Positions 1 to 7,615 of a stretch of 64,000 bases of DNA are shown piece by piece. The position numbers were made by a program, and so were the translations under genes. The DNA comes from Labilibacter marinus. Its GTDB lineage: Bacteria; Bacteroidota; Bacteroidia; Bacteroidales; Marinilabiliaceae. Position 1 is the stretch's first letter; every line of letters starts with the position of its first letter. Below the pieces are notes generated by a model. The model did no database searches. It had not been told where the DNA came from and saw nothing but the letters and a program-made list of their open reading frames with translations. The stretch is from the NCBI RefSeq assembly GCF_001659685.2, contig NZ_LXYE02000035.1, positions 1 to 64,000 of the forward strand, given 5' to 3'.

Positions 1-94
1 TTACCAAGCAAACGTTTTTCAAGCTTTTTTGTATCTTCAGAACCCCAATTAAGAAGCAATTAAACTTTAATACCAAACCTATACATCACCAACA

Positions 95-634
95 ATGAAT
101 TTCAAGTTTCACATTATCAAAAACCCTTTGCACCTAGTATTAGCCATTATAATATGTATATTCTTATACCTATTTTTAATCATCCTATTCGGTAATATTC
201 ACTACCCTGCTTTACTAACTACCTTATTTATTTTCCTCCTATATTTAGTTCGAAAGCCTCTTTTTTGGAAACTATTGGATATTGAAATAAATACAGAAAC
301 CAGCACCATACAAATTAACGAACAGCTATTTAGCTTTAAAGAAATTAAATATTACCAACATTCGATTGGTCAATTCATGAGCAATGGAATAGGAAGACAA
401 GTGATGATTTTATATTTGAATACTGGGAGAAAAATACAAATTACACCATGCAAGTCATCTGAATTTATTGCTGAATACGATAGTTTTTTCGGTGAGATGA
501 CTAAATGCCTTAAAGCAGAAAGCATCTCTACTTATACAATAACACTAGCTAAGTTTGGTCGTATGCTTCTGAAAATACTTTTGATAACCACATTAGCTTG
601 CGTGGCAATATGGCTCCTACTCTCCTTAATATAA
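95..634 (+). CDS. Hypothetical membrane protein, 179 aa
   Basis: I do not recognise a family. Two hydrophobic segments lie near residues 13-33 and 37-52 and a third at about 157-178, with a mixed beta-rich soluble region between them. This suggests a small inner-membrane protein with a cytoplasmic PH-like or regulatory middle domain (inference). It is the only plus-strand gene in the left 38 kb and lies outside the catabolic locus. The start is an ATG with no clear Shine-Dalgarno sequence, which is normal for Bacteroidota. No function is assigned. Confidence 0.6.
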   Translation: MNFKFHIIKNPLHLVLAIIICIFLYLFLIILFGNIHYPALLTTLFIFLLYLVRKPLFWKLLDIEINTETSTIQINEQLFSFKEIKYYQHSIGQFMSNGIGRQVMILYLNTGRKIQITPCKSSEFIAEYDSFFGEMTKCLKAESISTYTITLAKFGRMLLKILLITTLACVAIWLLLSLI

Positions 635-669
635 TCGTGCAAAAAGCTATTTAAACAATATCATCTTCT

Positions 670-1254
670 TCATACCATCATATCATATACAGCTTCAATA
701 AGTACATGTATTGCTAAACTGTAAGTGTAGCTATCTAACATTCTTAAATAATCGGCCTCTAAAGCCAACACATCTTCTTCGTAAAACTCAACCAGTATTT
801 CTTTTGCTTTATCGTGCAATTCTTTTTTAAACCGTTGATGTTTTATTTCTTCCTCATAATCTTCCCAATGTATTTCTTCAGCATAAGCTATGTCTGCTTC
901 AAAGTCGCCTTTAATTTCGTTTATTTGAGCTATAAAGGCCTGAAGCTCCTTTTCGCTTTCTGCTCTTGTTTTTACCTTGGGCGCTCTACTACCCTCCTTA
1001 AAAGGCGTATTGTCCTTTTGACTAGAAATAACGTTTGAAAGCATATCTAACATGCGAGCAGAGCAATATGCACACTTATCCTTTAACTCAGCCGATACCT
1101 TAGTACGATAAACTTCAAATTCTGGATAATACTCAAATACAAACCTAAAGAGCTCCTCCGAAAGCTTTTTCTTAAAAGCCTTTTCTATGGCCATCGCTTC
1201 TTTTAATTCGCGATCGGATTTCTTGATGAAATTTAAAAATTCTTCTGGATCCAT
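670..1254 (-). CDS. Hypothetical acidic helical protein, 194 aa
   Basis: I do not recognise a family. The protein is rich in Glu, Lys and Asp and is predicted mostly helical. It has no signal peptide or membrane segment, so it should be cytoplasmic. A Cys pair (CAYC) sits near residue 62, but no second pair makes a clear zinc site. It converges with the membrane protein that ends at 634 and probably forms its own unit. Codon use and length look genuine. Confidence 0.55.
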   Translation of the reverse strand: MDPEEFLNFIKKSDRELKEAMAIEKAFKKKLSEELFRFVFEYYPEFEVYRTKVSAELKDKCAYCSARMLDMLSNVISSQKDNTPFKEGSRAPKVKTRAESEKELQAFIAQINEIKGDFEADIAYAEEIHWEDYEEEIKHQRFKKELHDKAKEILVEFYEEDVLALEADYLRMLDSYTYSLAIHVLIEAVYDMMV

Positions 1255-1340
1255 AAGTTAGTTGTAATGGTTAAATTACTGTATCATTTGATATAGTCGT
1301 GCGATAGCTGAGTATTAGCTTTTATTTGCAACTGTAGTTT

Positions 1341-1892
1341 TTAACTTACCCATTCATTAAATGTCTTTATTAAAATCCATTTTTTATTTTCCTGTCGATA
1401 AATACGACATGAACCCACCCCACTAAGAGGTCCTGCTAGCGCATATTCATAAACGAAAGCATATTCAAAATTGTCTGTAAATATTGGAATAGAATATCCT
1501 TTCATGCAACCATACTTTTCCGCCAATTCATTCCAGAAAGAAAGGTCTTTGCTTTTCAATTCCTTCTTAAAATTATTGAACTCACTAATTGCTACCTGAT
1601 TCCTAAAAACTTCAATGTCATTTTCGAACGACTTACTGAGATCACGCTGTACTTTTATTCGTGTCCATACATTATCTCCAAAGTATGGTGCCAAATCTTT
1701 TTCTAGTTGTTCTGCAGTCACCATTGGAGTCGAGAATGCACCATATGAGTGTGTCATAAAAGTACACGAACTGTCACTTAATTCGCCAACAACCTGTTTT
1801 AAAAATTTCTTAGATTCAAACATGTAGTTCCCATTATTCTTGCAAGAGAATAAACAAGTCAAGGCTATTACTATAATTATTACATTCTTCAT
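1341..1892 (-). CDS. Hypothetical lipoprotein, 183 aa
   Basis: The N-terminus is a typical SPII signal: a short hydrophobic stretch, then LFSC, with Cys17 as the lipidation site. The rest has no family I recognise. The ATG lies at the edge of a cassette-like palindromic region (1894-2100), so the gene may have arrived as a discrete unit with that repeat (inference). It lies outside the polysaccharide locus. Confidence 0.6.
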   Translation of the reverse strand: MKNVIIIVIALTCLFSCKNNGNYMFESKKFLKQVVGELSDSSCTFMTHSYGAFSTPMVTAEQLEKDLAPYFGDNVWTRIKVQRDLSKSFENDIEVFRNQVAISEFNNFKKELKSKDLSFWNELAEKYGCMKGYSIPIFTDNFEYAFVYEYALAGPLSGVGSCRIYRQENKKWILIKTFNEWVS

Positions 1893-1893
1893 T

Positions 1894-2100
1894 CTATAGT
1901 TACTAACGTTTGGCTAGATGAAGCGTTTGGCGATTTAACGAACCAAACATTCCAATCTGCACTGAGCCAAATCTTTTATTTGTTTTTATCTTTTCATTTC
2001 TAAAGCCAAATCAAAGATTTGGCGGTGTTCAATTCGAGAACTACACTTCCTAAAAGCTACGAACGCCATATGCTTTATACTAGCGTGTTGGCAACTGCTA
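1894..2100. repeat. Cassette-like imperfect palindrome, about 200 bp
   Basis: The gap between the 183-aa and 129-aa genes is bounded by complementary ends. CGCCATATGCTT plus CTAG near 2067-2087 matches AAGCGTTTGGCG plus CTAG near 1911-1934 as an imperfect inverted repeat. GTTGGCAAC (about 2088-2096) lies at the outer right end and a GTTACTAACGTT stretch (about 1897-1908) at the left. A further GTTGCCAAC lies at 2871-2879, just before the 120-aa gene. The layout resembles folded recombination or cassette repeats, but it does not fit the canonical integron attC core exactly. Confidence 0.4.
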
Positions 2101-2104
2101 TTTT

Positions 2105-2494
2105 CTATTCATTTATTATTAGCTTCCCAGATTTGTTTACCAGCAATGGAAGAGTCTTCTTTAGTTCTCTATATTCTTTAGCGGTCGGACTTATCGAAAC
2201 TATAATTTTTCCTTCTGTTTGGTCCAGTTCTAAGCATTGTTTTGACAATGTAATTTCATAATCAACGAGTTCACCAGCAAAATTCCCATCGTGAGTTTCA
2301 TAATAAACATATTCGTTTTCATCTTCATAGTCTGCATATGACCTTTGAATTAACAAATACTTACCTGTTGAATCAATGATTTCTTGAACCGACATATTAG
2401 CAGCCTTTTCTCCTAAGCTCCTTTTTTCAGAGAAAGTTACTTGACAGCCTAACTCTTCATTGTTTATTGAGATTTCAATACAGTTTAGTTTCAT
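2105..2494 (-). CDS. Hypothetical protein, 129 aa
   Basis: I do not recognise a family. The protein is small, acidic and soluble, with no signal peptide and a beta-rich middle that has many Tyr, Asp and Glu. It starts 6 bp after the end of the 120-aa gene, so the two are probably co-transcribed. The size, pairing and flanking GTTGGCAAC repeats suggest a mobile accessory pair, for example an effector/immunity or stress module, but nothing in the sequence proves this. Confidence 0.5.
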   Translation of the reverse strand: MKLNCIEISINNEELGCQVTFSEKRSLGEKAANMSVQEIIDSTGKYLLIQRSYADYEDENEYVYYETHDGNFAGELVDYEITLSKQCLELDQTEGKIIVSISPTAKEYRELKKTLPLLVNKSGKLIINE

Positions 2495-2500
2495 GCTATG

Positions 2501-2863
2501 TCATTTTTCAAAATTTATTCTACTGTACTCAGGATTCTTTGATGAGTACTCAACGAAAACACTATCTCCAATATTAATTCTATGCTTTCCTAAAGCTTCA
2601 TGATTCTGGTATTTAATTCCTTTAATGTTAATTTCATAAACACATGTTTCACCTCGTGAGCTTTGGGAATACACATCAATAACAACTCCTTTCATTGTCT
2701 TCAGATTGTTATCAATTTCTTTATTTTCTTTTCTGCTAAGATAAAATCCAGTCCCCATTGCTGAAAATAAACAAATTGCCAAGATTATTGTAAATACCTT
2801 CTTGGTTGTGCTAACTTCCTCTTTTTGCATTTTTATATTATCATTTTTTCTTGCGTAATGCAT
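2501..2863 (-). CDS. Hypothetical single-pass membrane protein, 120 aa
   Basis: A transmembrane segment at about residues 23-44 is followed by a beta-rich domain of about 75 residues with a DUF3592-like look (weak resemblance). The first ATG (2863) sits at the border of a GTTGCCAAC repeat. Met12 (2830) is an alternative start that still keeps the membrane segment. It is followed after 6 bp by the 129-aa gene, so the two likely form a small operon. Confidence 0.5.
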   Translation of the reverse strand: MHYARKNDNIKMQKEEVSTTKKVFTIILAICLFSAMGTGFYLSRKENKEIDNNLKTMKGVVIDVYSQSSRGETCVYEINIKGIKYQNHEALGKHRINIGDSVFVEYSSKNPEYSRINFEK

Positions 2864-3022
2864 TTATAGTTGTTGCCAACTCCCCAGTAAATACACCTAA
2901 GGTGTTGTTATTTCTCTTTTATCGCTCCTAAAAATAATATTTTACACTACTAATCATATAGATTATTTCATATCAATAAATATTCTAAATAAGCCTTTTT
3001 TGTTTTTATTTACCCGGGCACA

Positions 3023-3138
3023 AAACCGGCTAACCTGTCACCTAAACCAGCCAACCCGTCATATTTACCAACTAAAACACCAGTTAAACCGGTTAACCTG
3101 TCATGTTTACCATTAAAAACACCTCCAAAACCGCTGTA
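3023..3138. repeat. Tandem repeat with 21/42-bp period
   Basis: The word AAACCRGYYAACCYGTCA starts at 3023, 3044 and 3086, and a shortened AAACCG copy starts at 3128. The spacings are 21, 42 and 42 bp. The second half of each 42-bp unit is TTACCA plus AAAACACC. The 21-bp phase places each copy on the same face of the helix, as in a regulator-binding array or an iteron set. It lies upstream of the 120-aa gene and downstream of the PUL. Confidence 0.6.
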
Positions 3139-3209
3139 TTACTAGCTTCCAGTTATTTATCCTGCACTTATTATAGATATTAACCCATAATTGATAAAAC
3201 CCACTAAAC

Positions 3210-3243
3210 AAAACAAGGGTTGAATAGCTTCAACCCTTGTTTT
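3210..3243 (-). terminator. Strong hairpin terminator, possibly bidirectional
   Basis: A perfect stem of about 14 bp (AACAAGGGTTGAA paired with TTCAACCCTTGTT around a TAGC loop) has T-rich tails on both strands. It lies about 60 bp past the stop of the last PUL gene (GH2a) and probably ends that transcript. Confidence 0.8.
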
Positions 3244-3257
3244 AAATTATATATGTG

Positions 3258-3280
3258 AGCGACTTTATTATAAGGTCGCT
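3258..3280 (+). terminator. Second hairpin with a T-tract on the plus strand
   Basis: AGCGAC...GTCGCT forms a stem of about 8 bp with one G-U pair, followed on the plus strand by TTTTTTG. It sits between the GH2a stop and the stronger hairpin, so it could block readthrough into GH2a antisense. Confidence 0.5.
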
Positions 3281-3302
3281 TTTTTGTTCGCAAAAGACGC
3301 TA

Positions 3303-5732
3303 TTACTTTTCCGTGGTATGTAGTTTTAAGCTAGCTGCTTTTAGTCCTTTTCCTGAAACTTTAAGCGTTATTTCGCCCGCCTCGTTTAACGATTGCACCA
3401 ACACCACTAGCTTTCCGCTAAAGGCTTTCATGGTGGGTTGGTGAAACATTTCTAAGGATGATGCATCGCCATTACAAGCTGCTTTATATGTTCCTTGCCC
3501 CGATACTTTAAAGTTTAACTGATGGTCTGCATTCGGACATACATTACCGTCTTTATCCACTACCGTAACCGTTACGTAACTTAAATCTTCGCCATCGGCT
3601 TGTATGGTTTCTCTATCTGCCGATAACTTTAATTGGTACGGTGCACTGGCTGTATGCACTTCTTTTTCGGCCACTGCTTTTCCTTCTTTATCAAAGGCCA
3701 CCACTTTAATGCTACCCGGCTCGTATTTTACATCCATCCACATTAAACGATAACGATGCTGATTGCTTTGGTGGCTTTTCTTTTGTACCCCTTGACTTTT
3801 TCCATTGACAAAAAGCTCGGCACTATCGTAATTGGTATATACAAAAACTGGTGTTGTTTCCCCTTCGCGGCCTTCCCAATTCCAGTGGGGCAAAATATGT
3901 AAAGTTTCATCTTCGGTATTCCAACGACTTCTGTACAGATAGAATCTATCCTTAGGCAAGCCCGCTAAGTCGCAAATACCAAAATACGAGCTACGGCTTG
4001 GCCATTGACGATCGTACGGCGTTGGCTCGCCCAGATAATCAAAACCTGTCCAAACAAATTCGCCAATCACCCAATCCTTATCATCTTGCAAAACAAAATC
4101 ATCGTCTGGCACATTACTCCAATTACAACGGCCAAAATCGTACGAACAACATTGGTTATCCGCATAACGCTTCATATTTGTAAACTCAACAGGGAATTTA
4201 TATTTACCTCTGGAGGATATGGTTGAAGCCGTTTCGGAACCCAATAAAAACCCTTGCGGAAATTTGTCGTAGGCCTCTTCGTACAGGTGCACTCGGTAAT
4301 TTAAGCCCGGCACATCGGTGATAGAACCAAATCCGCTTTCCATAACCGCTTTAACCTGATCCATACCCACTGTAACAGGTCGCGTAGGATCTTCTCTATG
4401 AAAAATATCCTGCAGCCACTTGGCTCTCTTTACCCCTACACTTCCGTGCTGATCGGGCACTTCATTACCCGAACTCCACATAACAATACTCGGATGATTA
4501 CGCGTAGCCCTAACCAAACTAACCACATCCTTTTCTGCCCACTCCTCAAAATACAGGTTATAACCATTTTCAACTTTTGGTTTAGCCCATTCATCAAAGC
4601 TCTCCGCCAAAAACAAAAAGCCCATTTCATCGGCCAGTTCCAATTGCTCAAACGATGGCATATTATGCGCCGAGCGGATGGCATTACAGCCCATATCTTT
4701 CATAATAGTAAGCTGACGACGCAAAGCTGCCACATTAACCGCAGCACCTAATGGACCCAAATCGTGATGCAAACACACACCTTTAAACTTGGTGGTTTTG
4801 CCATTTAACTGAAAACCTTTTTCGGCCGAATAAGAGATAGAACGGATTCCAAATCGAATGCTTTGAGCATCCACTAACTTTTTATTCTGATAAAGATTTA
4901 ATTCAGCCGTATATAACACAGGCGTTTCTGTACTCCACAGCTGCGGGTTTTTAACGGCGATATTTTGCTCTAACGCATCACCAAAACGCTGGCTAGATGA
5001 ATGCTTTGCCACCACTTTACCCTGCATGTTTTTAATGATGGTTTCTACCTCTACATCCTCACCTGTCACTTCCGTTTTAATATTTACTTGCGCTTGCTCG
5101 GCATCTATAAAAGGCGTGGTAATAAAAGTCCCCCACTTGGTAAAGCAAAACTGATTTTTCACCTCCAGTTGCACCTTACGATACAAACCTGCACCAGGAT
5201 ACCAGCGCGATGCTTTAGAAGGATTTTCGAGTCGGACGGCTAAGGTATTTTTCCCCTCAGTATTTAAGTGATCCGTGATATCAAAGTAAAAATAGCTATA
5301 ACCATATGGGTTGTATCCTACTTTTGTACCATTAACAAACACTTGCGCATTGCTCATGGCGCCATCAAACGACAACAGCACTTTTTTACCTTGCTCATAT
5401 TCCGAAACCGTAAAATCAGTGCGATACCAGGCCACTCCAACATGCGGTAAAGCTCCTGTTCTACCGTATTTTTCGGTCGCTTTTTTCTCTTGGTTCTGAA
5501 CTATTCTAACGGTTTGTTTATCTACTTCTTTATCAAAAGGGCCATAAATAGCCCAATCGTGAGGCACAGAAACTGTTGACCATTTTTTATCTTCGAAATC
5601 CACTTCCTCTGCTCCTTTTACATCTCCTTTATAAAATTTCCAGTTATCCGATAAAGTGATGACAGAACGCGTTTGTGCACCCACCAAAGTCGTTAATGCA
5701 ACAAATAACCCTAAGCATACTTTTTTTACCAT
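3303..5732 (-). CDS. GH2 beta-galactosidase-like enzyme (GH2a), 809 aa
   Basis: An SPI-type signal (about residues 1-19, ending VGAQ) points to the periplasm or cell surface. A sugar-binding jelly roll, an Ig-like domain and a TIM barrel follow in the usual GH2 order. The barrel has the HHDLGP and NAIRSAHN motifs. The acid/base is Glu424 in SSGNEVP and the likely nucleophile is Glu500 in LLGSETAS. After the barrel come Ig-like domains of the DUF4982 and invasin-like types. Family knowledge supports retaining hydrolysis of non-reducing beta-galactosides; the exact sugar cannot be read from the sequence. It is the last gene of unit G, after GH27, and a strong hairpin follows. Confidence 0.9.
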   Translation of the reverse strand: MVKKVCLGLFVALTTLVGAQTRSVITLSDNWKFYKGDVKGAEEVDFEDKKWSTVSVPHDWAIYGPFDKEVDKQTVRIVQNQEKKATEKYGRTGALPHVGVAWYRTDFTVSEYEQGKKVLLSFDGAMSNAQVFVNGTKVGYNPYGYSYFYFDITDHLNTEGKNTLAVRLENPSKASRWYPGAGLYRKVQLEVKNQFCFTKWGTFITTPFIDAEQAQVNIKTEVTGEDVEVETIIKNMQGKVVAKHSSSQRFGDALEQNIAVKNPQLWSTETPVLYTAELNLYQNKKLVDAQSIRFGIRSISYSAEKGFQLNGKTTKFKGVCLHHDLGPLGAAVNVAALRRQLTIMKDMGCNAIRSAHNMPSFEQLELADEMGFLFLAESFDEWAKPKVENGYNLYFEEWAEKDVVSLVRATRNHPSIVMWSSGNEVPDQHGSVGVKRAKWLQDIFHREDPTRPVTVGMDQVKAVMESGFGSITDVPGLNYRVHLYEEAYDKFPQGFLLGSETASTISSRGKYKFPVEFTNMKRYADNQCCSYDFGRCNWSNVPDDDFVLQDDKDWVIGEFVWTGFDYLGEPTPYDRQWPSRSSYFGICDLAGLPKDRFYLYRSRWNTEDETLHILPHWNWEGREGETTPVFVYTNYDSAELFVNGKSQGVQKKSHQSNQHRYRLMWMDVKYEPGSIKVVAFDKEGKAVAEKEVHTASAPYQLKLSADRETIQADGEDLSYVTVTVVDKDGNVCPNADHQLNFKVSGQGTYKAACNGDASSLEMFHQPTMKAFSGKLVVLVQSLNEAGEITLKVSGKGLKAASLKLHTTEK

Positions 5733-5879
5733 ATCCTTATTTTAAATTAATCCTATAAACAACAGAAGAGTTTCCATCCCGAAAACCCTTTCTGCTTAAA
5801 ACATATTTATTAGTGCCGCCAAACGGTTTAATACCTCTAGGCTTGCCCTGAGGTGGCTCACTTAGCTATATAGCCCAAT

Positions 5880-7466
5880 TTATTTAATTTTTACTAAAAC
5901 CACACCATGAGGTGGTACATTGGCAGAAAAGCTATCGGTAAATGTGCCCATATCTTGATGACGCCAGATATCACGTAATTGCTTCTCACCTTCTAATCCC
6001 GCTATCTTCCAATCTAAAGTAATCACCTGGTCCTCATCTTTAATATTAAACAAACCAATGGCTTTGCTTCCGTCTGCCAGATCCTTCATAAATATCTCAT
6101 ATAAATCTGAACGTAAGATGGATTTGGCAGGGATTGCTTTTTCGTCTTGTTGAATAGCCAACACCTCGCTATTGGTTAATAATTTAACCGTAAACTCATC
6201 CATTAACTCAATGGGAGCTCCTATAAGTAAGGGCGCCGACCATAAACTCCATAAGGAGATATGACTATATTGCTCATCGGCCGTTAAGCGGGATGACTTG
6301 GGCTCAATATCTTTACCTACTGGTGCTACGTGGCCCACTACCAACATGTCAGGATCGGGAAAATGACCCGGTCCGCCTCTAAAACCAGACTCCATCCAAT
6401 TGCGATGCAACACCCATTGCTCACGAATATTTAAATGTGGTCCGTCCTGATTCCAACGATCTTTTAAGTCACCCGCTGTACGAAAACAATTTACATGCTG
6501 CCCAAATAACTTGGCATGTGGAAGCGGCGCCGTATTTGAAAGCGAATACACAATATCACGACCGCTTGCCTTAAGTGCATCTGCCATACGTATGGTACTT
6601 GCTGGCTCATTGGGGTTCCAGTCGTACTTTAGGTAATCAATACCCCATTCTGCCCATTGCTTGGCATCTTCCGTATCAAAAGTATATTCAGCAATTCGCT
6701 GGTTCGCTTGCTTTGTTTTTTTATCAGCTACCATAGCTTTAGTCCAACAGCCATCTTTATAATCGCTCGAACCGCCTATATAACCGCCATAACTCACTAC
6801 CCAAGGTGTTGAGTAAATACCTACTTTTAATCCCATGGCATGAATCTCATCACACATCTCTTTCATATTCGGAAAGGTTTCTGGATTAGCCTGAATGGCA
6901 TTATATTCTCCTCCACGCTCTCCTTGCCACACATCATCAATATTCATGTAGGTCCAGCCATAATCTTTTAGGCCTTTATCTACCATGGCTTTCGCCGATG
7001 CCAGTACATTTTTTTGACTCACGTTATGCGACCAACAATTCCACGAGTTCCAACCCAATGGAGGTGTTAAACATATTTCATCTCCTACCTTAATTTTAAA
7101 GCTTCTCTCTGCTTGCCCTAGGGCATTGCTCACCTTAAAAAGAATGCTATAATCCTTCTTTTCTGCAGCTGTTATCTTTCCCGAAATAACTCCTGTTTTT
7201 TCGTTTACCGAGATACCTTCGGGCAAACCTTCCGCCATAAACTTTAAAGGCTTTTCTCCAGTAGCTGGTATGGTATATAAAAACGGAGAATTAGGTCGAA
7301 CACCAAACACGGAAGCTCCATGAATTTTAGGTTCTTTTTTCTCTTTAGGGGTCAACACATACATCCCTTCTCCTCTGCTTGGGTTGTATATTTTTGTTGT
7401 CTTGGTACATCCAGCAAATAGTAGTGTAATAACTATTAGCGATGCGATGGCTCTTAGTTGGTTCAT
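5880..7466 (-). CDS. GH27 alpha-galactosidase-like lipoprotein, 528 aa
   Basis: I chose the ATG at 7466 because it gives a clean lipoprotein signal ending LLFAGC; a TTG at 7490 would only add eight residues. After lipidation comes a putative Ig domain (about residues 40-125), then a clan GH-D barrel beginning TPPLGWNSWN, a GH27 hallmark. The nucleophile is Asp282 in YLKYDW and the acid/base is Asp333 in RTAGDLKDRW. The family removes terminal alpha-D-galactose, and some members take beta-L-arabinopyranose or alpha-N-acetylgalactosamine. It sits between two GH2 genes in the same direction, so alpha and beta galactosides are probably removed in turn in the periplasm. Confidence 0.9.
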   Translation of the reverse strand: MNQLRAIASLIVITLLFAGCTKTTKIYNPSRGEGMYVLTPKEKKEPKIHGASVFGVRPNSPFLYTIPATGEKPLKFMAEGLPEGISVNEKTGVISGKITAAEKKDYSILFKVSNALGQAERSFKIKVGDEICLTPPLGWNSWNCWSHNVSQKNVLASAKAMVDKGLKDYGWTYMNIDDVWQGERGGEYNAIQANPETFPNMKEMCDEIHAMGLKVGIYSTPWVVSYGGYIGGSSDYKDGCWTKAMVADKKTKQANQRIAEYTFDTEDAKQWAEWGIDYLKYDWNPNEPASTIRMADALKASGRDIVYSLSNTAPLPHAKLFGQHVNCFRTAGDLKDRWNQDGPHLNIREQWVLHRNWMESGFRGGPGHFPDPDMLVVGHVAPVGKDIEPKSSRLTADEQYSHISLWSLWSAPLLIGAPIELMDEFTVKLLTNSEVLAIQQDEKAIPAKSILRSDLYEIFMKDLADGSKAIGLFNIKDEDQVITLDWKIAGLEGEKQLRDIWRHQDMGTFTDSFSANVPPHGVVLVKIK

Positions 7467-7615
7467 ATTATATTTTTTATTATCCTGCAAAATACCATCC
7501 AGGCCGTTCCTGTACTTATTCGTCCGTAAATTTTTAATGCCTCTGCGTTATTTCAAACAAAATATTTACTGCTCACAACTTATTAAAGCAAAGCCTAAGC
7601 AATTTTCTTATCGCC

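Larger units (their letters stand above)
2864..3302. other. Intergenic boundary between small genes and the PUL
   Basis: No gene is visible in this 439-bp stretch. It holds a GTTGCCAAC repeat at its left edge, a tandem 21/42-bp repeat (3023-3138), and two hairpins (3210-3243 and 3258-3280). It separates the hypothetical genes on the left from the last gene of the polysaccharide locus. Confidence 0.7.

Noticed and set aside
1-94. Gene end or start at the left edge
   Set aside because: Both strands show short open stretches in the first 60 bases, but neither has recognisable content, so no partial gene is called.
1894-2100. Classical integron attC site
   Set aside because: The ends only loosely fit RYYYAAC/GTTRRRY and no integrase gene is present; kept only as a cassette-like repeat.
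3023-3138. Possible CRISPR array
   Set aside because: The repeats are short, contiguous and divergent, lack unique spacers, and no cas gene is present.
5733-5879. Hairpin CCTCTAGG/CCCTGAGG as a terminator between GH27 and GH2a
   Set aside because: Pairing is poor and there is no T-tract; the two genes may be co-transcribed.
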